Origin: an uncultured Collinsella sp.
Lineage (GTDB): Bacteria > Actinomycetota > Coriobacteriia > Coriobacteriales > Coriobacteriaceae
Assembly: GCA_958423535.1 (NCBI GenBank)
Contig: CATZRJ010000017.1
Coordinates: 1-36,708 of the forward strand
Direction of reading: 5' to 3'
DNA: 36,708 nucleotides
The position numbers and the translations under genes were made by a program. Under the pieces are notes generated by a model. The model saw only the letters and a list, made by a program, of their open reading frames with translations, was not told the DNA's origin and ran no database searches. How positions within the stretch are numbered: the stretch's first letter is position 1; every line of letters begins with the position of its first letter. Positions 33,509-36,708 of the stretch are shown one piece after another.

Positions 33509-34756
33509 CTAGATCAGGTCCTCCGCATCATCGAAGGCGTCGGTGTCGTGGACACCGCAGAAACGGGAGCCGGGGCGGGCCTGGTTGCGGCACTGGACGC
33601 CGTCCTCGGACACGTACTCGCAGCGACGGACGTCGTCGTCCTCCTCGTCACCGATCAGGTCGGCGGCGGGCTCCTCGTGAACGGGAACGTTCTTGAGGAT
33701 GTCGGCGGCAAGCGTCTCGGACTTAATGTCGATGTGCCAGCCGGTCAGGCGAGCGGCGAGGCGGGCGTTCTGGCCCTCCTTGCCGATGGCGAGCGAAAGC
33801 TGGTCGTCAGGCACGATGACGCCGGCGTAGGCCTTCTCCTCGTCGATGAGGACGCGGGTGACCTTGGCGGGCGACAGAGCGTTGGCGACGTAGACGGCAG
33901 GATCGGCATCCCACAGGATGACGTCGACGCGCTCGCCGCGGAGCTCGCCCACGACGGCGCGGACACGGCTGCCCTTGGGGCCGACGCAGGCGCCCACGGG
34001 ATCCAGGCGGTCGTCGAGCGAATGGACGGCGACCTTGGAGCGCTGGCCGGGCTCGCGGGCGATCGACTTGATCTGGACGGTGCCCTCATAGATCTCGGGC
34101 ACCTCCTGCTCAAACAGACGACGCATGAGCTCGGGGTGGGTGCGGGAGATGACGATCGGCGGACGGCTGTGCTCGCCGCGAACCGGCTGCAGGGTGGAGT
34201 TGGGATCGCGGACGTCGATAATCACAGCCTTGATGTGCTGGTTGTGCAGGTAGCGCTCGCCCATCGGACGCTCGTTGCGCTCGTTCTCGTAACGGCGCTG
34301 GTCAAAATGCGGCAGCTCGGCCTCGACGCCATCACGGATCTTGACGATCGTGAAGTCGGGCGTGGACTGCAGCACGGTACCGCTGATGAGGTCACCGATA
34401 CGGCCGGAGAACTCCTCGTAGATCTGCTCGCGGGCGGAGTTGCGCACGATGGCGTTGATCTCGGCCTTGGCGTGCTGGGCGGCGATGCGGCTCGTGTTCT
34501 TGGGGGTGACGTCGATCTCCTCGAACTCGGTGAAGTTGCCCTCCTCGTCCATGGAATCGTCGATCGGCTCCAGGCGGTAAACGTAAATCTTACCGGTGGT
34601 GCGGTCGATGGTCACCTTGGCGCCCCAGTCAAGATGCAAGATCTCGGCGTAGCTCTTGGCGAGCGACTGCTCCAGGCGGTCGATCAGGTAGAGCTGGTCG
34701 ATGTGCTTATCCTGGCAAAGCTCCATCAGGGCGGACATCATGTCGGATGCTGCCAT
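33509..34756 (-). CDS. nusA: Transcription factor NusA with C-terminal zinc-knuckle-like extension
   Basis: Binds RNA polymerase and nascent RNA, tuning pausing, termination and antitermination. The 415-residue protein has the N-terminal polymerase-binding domain (about 1-130), an S1 domain starting GDLISGTVLQSTPDFTIVKI, KH1 with ARE-PGQRSKVAV and DDRLDPVGACVGPKGSRVRAV, and KH2 with VPDDQLSLAIGKEGQNARLAARLTGW. After KH2 comes an acidic linker, then RCEYVSEDGVQC and FCGVHD. This gives Cys379, Cys389, Cys400 and His403 (C-x9-C-x10-C-x2-H), which resembles small CxC...CxxH knuckles of the DUF5763 kind. It lacks the AR repeats of E. coli. ATG at 34756 follows rimP by one base. No ylxR gene separates it from infB. 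Confidence 0.96.
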   Translation of the reverse strand: MAASDMMSALMELCQDKHIDQLYLIDRLEQSLAKSYAEILHLDWGAKVTIDRTTGKIYVYRLEPIDDSMDEEGNFTEFEEIDVTPKNTSRIAAQHAKAEINAIVRNSAREQIYEEFSGRIGDLISGTVLQSTPDFTIVKIRDGVEAELPHFDQRRYENERNERPMGERYLHNQHIKAVIIDVRDPNSTLQPVRGEHSRPPIVISRTHPELMRRLFEQEVPEIYEGTVQIKSIAREPGQRSKVAVHSLDDRLDPVGACVGPKGSRVRAVVGELRGERVDVILWDADPAVYVANALSPAKVTRVLIDEEKAYAGVIVPDDQLSLAIGKEGQNARLAARLTGWHIDIKSETLAADILKNVPVHEEPAADLIGDEEDDDVRRCEYVSEDGVQCRNQARPGSRFCGVHDTDAFDDAEDLI

Positions 34757-34757
34757 G

Positions 34758-35252
34758 TTAGTTTCCTTCCTTCGCGGGCTTGAAGTCGTAGGTGGGCTTC
34801 AACTTGCACTTTTTAACATCACAGAAATCGAGGGTGACGGACTCGCCGTCCTCGAGCTCGAGGGTCACATTCGTCTCAGTTGCGGCGGCAATCTTGCCGG
34901 AGTACTTGCGACGGCCCTCGGTAGCGGTGGAGGTGAGCTCACAGTCCTCGCCCACAAAGCGGGCAAAGTCGCGCGGGCGGCGCAGCGGGCGCGCCATACC
35001 CGGGCTCGACACCTCGAGCGTATAGCTCGAAGAAATGGGATCGAGCTCCTCGATCACGTCGCCGACCCACTTGGTATTGGCCGTGACGTCGTTGAGCGAC
35101 AAGCTCTGACCCTCGGCACCCTCGATACGCACACGCACGCAGGGGGCCTTGGTGGCGCCCACGAGCTCAACGTCGACAATGTCGACATCGTGCTGGGGAG
35201 CGACGGCCTCGAGCGCGTCGATGATCGCCTGCTCGGTCTTGGTCTTGACCAT
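34758..35252 (-). CDS. rimP: Ribosome maturation factor RimP
   Basis: Needed for assembly of the 30S head. The 164-residue protein has the alpha-beta N-domain (EQAIIDALEAVAPQHDVDIVDVELVG, then CVRVRIEGAEG) and VTANTKWVGDVIEELDPI. SSYTLEVSSPGMARPLRRPRDFARFVG is the family's best-known block. A beta-barrel C-domain follows, with KIAAATETNVTLELEDG. ATG at 35252 has GGAGG seven bases upstream; the longer open frame runs through a terminator hairpin and is not translated by my reading. First gene of the rimP-nusA-infB cluster. Confidence 0.95.
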   Translation of the reverse strand: MVKTKTEQAIIDALEAVAPQHDVDIVDVELVGATKAPCVRVRIEGAEGQSLSLNDVTANTKWVGDVIEELDPISSSYTLEVSSPGMARPLRRPRDFARFVGEDCELTSTATEGRRKYSGKIAAATETNVTLELEDGESVTLDFCDVKKCKLKPTYDFKPAKEGN

Positions 35253-35272
35253 TGCGGCACCTCCATCCATAC

Positions 35273-35305
35273 AAAAAAGAAGCGGGGCCGAAACCCCACT
35301 TCTTT
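35273..35305 (-). terminator. Intrinsic terminator (attenuator) in the rimP leader
   Basis: AAAGAAG (35276-35282) pairs with CTTCTTT (35299-35305), then one mismatch, GGGG/CCCC and a CCGAAA loop. On the minus strand it ends in TTTTTT followed by GTATGGATGGAGG and the rimP start. It lies between the predicted promoter (start near 35324) and rimP, with no other minus-strand gene in between. It should therefore act as a conditional terminator of the rimP-nusA-infB transcript. Confidence 0.8.
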
Positions 35306-35330
35306 CAATTACTACTTCATTTGCAAGCAA

Positions 35331-35359
35331 ACTATATCAATACCTGCGAAAACGTGCAA
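35331..35359 (-). promoter_or_regulatory. Promoter of the rimP-nusA-infB-rpoD cluster
   Basis: TTGCAC (35354-35359), an optimal 17-base spacer and TATAGT (35331-35336) on the minus strand. The predicted start near 35324 gives a leader of about 72 bases before rimP. Confidence 0.8.
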
Positions 35360-35380
35360 GCGTCAAAGAAATTCGCAGGT
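35342..35380. promoter_or_regulatory. 9-bp inverted repeat bracketing the -35 box
   Basis: ACCTGCGAA (35342-35350) and TTCGCAGGT (35372-35380) are exact reverse complements 30 bp apart, about three helical turns. The inner arm lies in the promoter spacer and the outer arm just upstream of the -35 box. This geometry suits a dimeric regulator or two co-operating dimers. Confidence 0.55.
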
Positions 35381-35621
35381 CAGCGCGCCCACAGCTTCTC
35401 CACAAGAATAGGACAATTAGGCGAGGAGTCCTGTGTGGTGCTCCCCAAAAGCCCCAAAACGGGCCATGCGTCCCAGCGCGCCGACCGAATCGGGCCCTAT
35501 GGGCATTCCATCCCTGGGCTCACATCGGCCAGACTAGAGCTGAGAGGCATGCTGTAGCGAGAAAGCCTGCCGCACGCATTGACCGCACAGCCTTCCAGAA
35601 TCTCTACGGCAAGGAGGATCC
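35381..35621. other. Intergenic stretch without recognised gene
   Basis: About 240 bases between the divergent rimP and lipoprotein genes. I looked for SRP RNA, RNase P RNA, tmRNA, 6S-like and T-box signatures and saw none. Several short GC-rich dyads occur (for example GCCC/GGGC near 35450-35466), but no clear promoter for the lipoprotein. The length leaves room for an unknown leader or small RNA. Confidence 0.4.
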
Positions 35622-36194
35622 ATGAAACGCCTAGGCACCCTCTGCGCGACCGCGCTCGCCGTCACCGCCTGCTCGTTCGTTCTGGCGGGCTGCAGCAACA
35701 TCGATGGCAGCACCGGACCATGCGAGCCGGATCTCGGCAGCACCAAAGCCATCGAGAAAACGACGCCTTCGGAGCGTTTCGACAAAATAGACGAAGATAC
35801 AGTCGACCCCCAGGGCTTAGGTCCCGACCCACAAGAACAGTTCCCCATCGACCTAGAGGCAGACGAAAACGTCCATGTTACCTGCGTGGGCAAGGACACG
35901 GATGGCTACGGCGACGCCGTGTTGGTCTTTGCGGTGACAAACAACACCGATGTCGACATGATGTTTGGCGATGTTGATGCTTATGCCTACGTCAACGGTG
36001 TCGTCCGCGACGTGCGCATGCGCCAGCCCGTCGCCGCAGGCGAAGAAGCGACCGCGATGCTCACCTTTGTAGGAACCTTCGACGATCCGGACTTTGACGT
36101 GAACAGTGATCTCAACGACATCTACCTCAATATCTGGATGTTCGAGGAGCAGGCAGGCAATGTCTACTTTAGGGACCTGGTACATATTCCGTAG
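35622..36194 (+). CDS. Lipoprotein of unknown function
   Basis: A 190-residue protein with a lipoprotein signal peptide: MKR, a hydrophobic stretch, and the lipobox LAGC with the lipidated Cys at residue 24. The mature part begins with a Ser/Thr/Pro-rich acidic region (about 25-75). A beta-rich segment follows (VHVTCVGKDTDGYGDAVLVF, then AVTNNTDVDMMFGDVDAYAY and ATAMLTFVGTF) that looks like a small immunoglobulin-like fold of the kind in surface proteins that contain a -VTNNTD- turn. The family is not recognised. AAGGAGG lies five bases before the ATG. It would be anchored on the outer face of the membrane. It stands alone. Confidence 0.85.
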   Translation: MKRLGTLCATALAVTACSFVLAGCSNIDGSTGPCEPDLGSTKAIEKTTPSERFDKIDEDTVDPQGLGPDPQEQFPIDLEADENVHVTCVGKDTDGYGDAVLVFAVTNNTDVDMMFGDVDAYAYVNGVVRDVRMRQPVAAGEEATAMLTFVGTFDDPDFDVNSDLNDIYLNIWMFEEQAGNVYFRDLVHIP

Positions 36195-36234
36195 AGGATG
36201 GCGCTAAGCTCCAGCCAAGCGGGGCACACAGTGC

Positions 36235-36274
36235 AAAACGAGGGACGACCCAACCGGATCGCCCCTCGTCTTTT
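36235..36274. terminator. Bidirectional terminator between lipoprotein gene and leuS
   Basis: ACGAGGG (36238-36244) pairs with CCCTCGT (36263-36269), with an inner CGA/TCG stem. The plus strand runs into CTTTT and the minus strand into TTTTGC. It serves both converging genes. Confidence 0.82.
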
Positions 36275-36298
36275 ATGCGTCAGTTATGCTCACAGTGC

Positions 36299-36708
36299 TT
36301 ACTTAACCACCAGGTTGACCAGCTTGCCGGGCACGCAGATGGCCTTGACGACCGTCTTGCCCTCGGTCCACTTGGCAACGGCAGCCTCGGCGGCAGCCTG
36401 CATCTCCTCGTTGGAGGCATCGCGGGCCACGTCAATGCGGCCGCGGACCTTGCCGAGCACCTGGACGACAATCTGCACCGTGTCCTCGATGGACTCGGCC
36501 AGGTCAAACTCGGGCCAGGCGGCGGTGTAGGCGTTGCCCTCGCAGCCGAGCGCCTCGTGCCACAGCTCATCGGCCCAGAACGGGCAGATGGGCGCCAGGA
36601 CGCTCACGATGTCCTTGGCCACGCCGTAGCACAGGGCCTTGTCGCGCTCAGCACCCTCGGTGGCGTTGAGGTAGGCGCTCGCCGCGTTGACGAGCTCCAT
36701 GACGGCCG
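36299..36708 (-). CDS. leuS: Leucyl-tRNA synthetase, C-terminal part (runs off the window)
   Basis: Charges tRNA-Leu with leucine. Only the last 136 or so codons are inside the window; the start lies beyond 36708. Visible are the end of the anticodon-binding helical domain (AASAYLNATEG, VLAPICPFWADELWHEALG) and the C-terminal domain (VQIVVQVLGKVRGRIDVARD, then EEMQAAAEAAVAKW and VVKAICVPGKLVNLVVK). The GKVRGRI and final LVNLVVK match bacterial LeuRS ends. It is a truncation by the window edge, not a broken gene. Confidence 0.95.
   Translation of the reverse strand, partial: AVMELVNAASAYLNATEGAERDKALCYGVAKDIVSVLAPICPFWADELWHEALGCEGNAYTAAWPEFDLAESIEDTVQIVVQVLGKVRGRIDVARDASNEEMQAAAEAAVAKWTEGKTVVKAICVPGKLVNLVVK

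Noticed and set aside
33470..34783. A 437-codon plus-strand open frame opposite nusA
   Set aside because: Shadow of nusA; Val/Leu/Gly/Asp composition typical of an antisense frame.
35381..35621. A structured RNA such as SRP RNA, tmRNA, RNase P RNA or a T-box leader
   Set aside because: None of the diagnostic motifs was found. Only short GC dyads are present.
1..36708. CRISPR array, toxin-antitoxin pair, prophage or defence island
   Set aside because: No regularly spaced repeats, cas genes, phage structural genes or typical defence domains were seen. Apart from the recombinase relic, the window is core genome.

Overview
The window reads as a chromosomal housekeeping segment of a high-GC Gram-positive bacterium, most likely a coriobacterium close to Collinsella. 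This rests on gene content and base composition; no search was run. Supporting points are the GC-rich coding sequence with many GTG and TTG starts, a SepIVA/DivIVA-like coiled-coil gene beside DUF177-rpmF and coaD-rsmD (an actinobacterial arrangement), and a mix of Firmicute-like clusters (asp23-fakA-recG, plsX-acpP-rnc-smc-ftsY-ffh). Almost every gene is on the minus strand; only a CobO-like gene, a DUF134/NifX-type metal regulator and a lipoprotein are on the plus strand.

Region 1 (1-8300) is a mixed border. It holds a serine-recombinase relic meeting the 3' end of a DUF523 gene, ftsH, a CobO-type adenosyltransferase, a MATE exporter, a SpoU-family RNA methylase, and thyA-folA, the thymidylate/dihydrofolate cycle. 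Divergent from thyA is a DUF134-NifX fusion with a His/Cys-rich tail. Its promoter carries two TGACATATG(T/C)CA sites and looks self-regulated.

Region 2 (8302-23174) is one long minus-strand cluster in transcription order: asp23, fakA, recG, rsmD, coaD, sepIVA-like, DUF177, rpmF, plsX, acpP, rnc, smc, ftsY, ffh. It joins fatty-acid and phospholipid precursor supply (fakA, plsX, acpP, coaD), ribosome building (rsmD, DUF177, rpmF, rnc), chromosome upkeep (recG, smc), septation and SRP targeting (ftsY, ffh). Many junctions overlap (ATGA, TAATG). Hairpins after rpmF and after plsX probably grade expression.

Region 3 (23334-23665) has two identical tandem tRNA-Asn genes with a strong promoter and terminator, followed by a perfect 28-bp palindrome.

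Region 4 (23729-35360) is a second long minus-strand cluster: rimP, nusA, infB, rbfA, nrnA, truB, ribF, dnaG, rpoD. It links transcription elongation, translation initiation, ribosome maturation, flavin synthesis, replication priming and the main sigma factor. A clear promoter precedes rimP. Its roughly 72-nt leader consists largely of an intrinsic terminator hairpin, and a 9-bp inverted repeat brackets the -35 box. NusA carries a C-terminal Cys3His zinc-knuckle-like extension, and no ylxR gene lies between nusA and infB.

Region 5 (35381-36708) has a lipoprotein of unknown function and the 3' end of leuS, converging on a shared terminator.

The most interesting leads are the rimP leader and operator, the NusA zinc knuckle, the paired palindromic operators of the DUF134-NifX gene, and the palindromic intergenic repeats.
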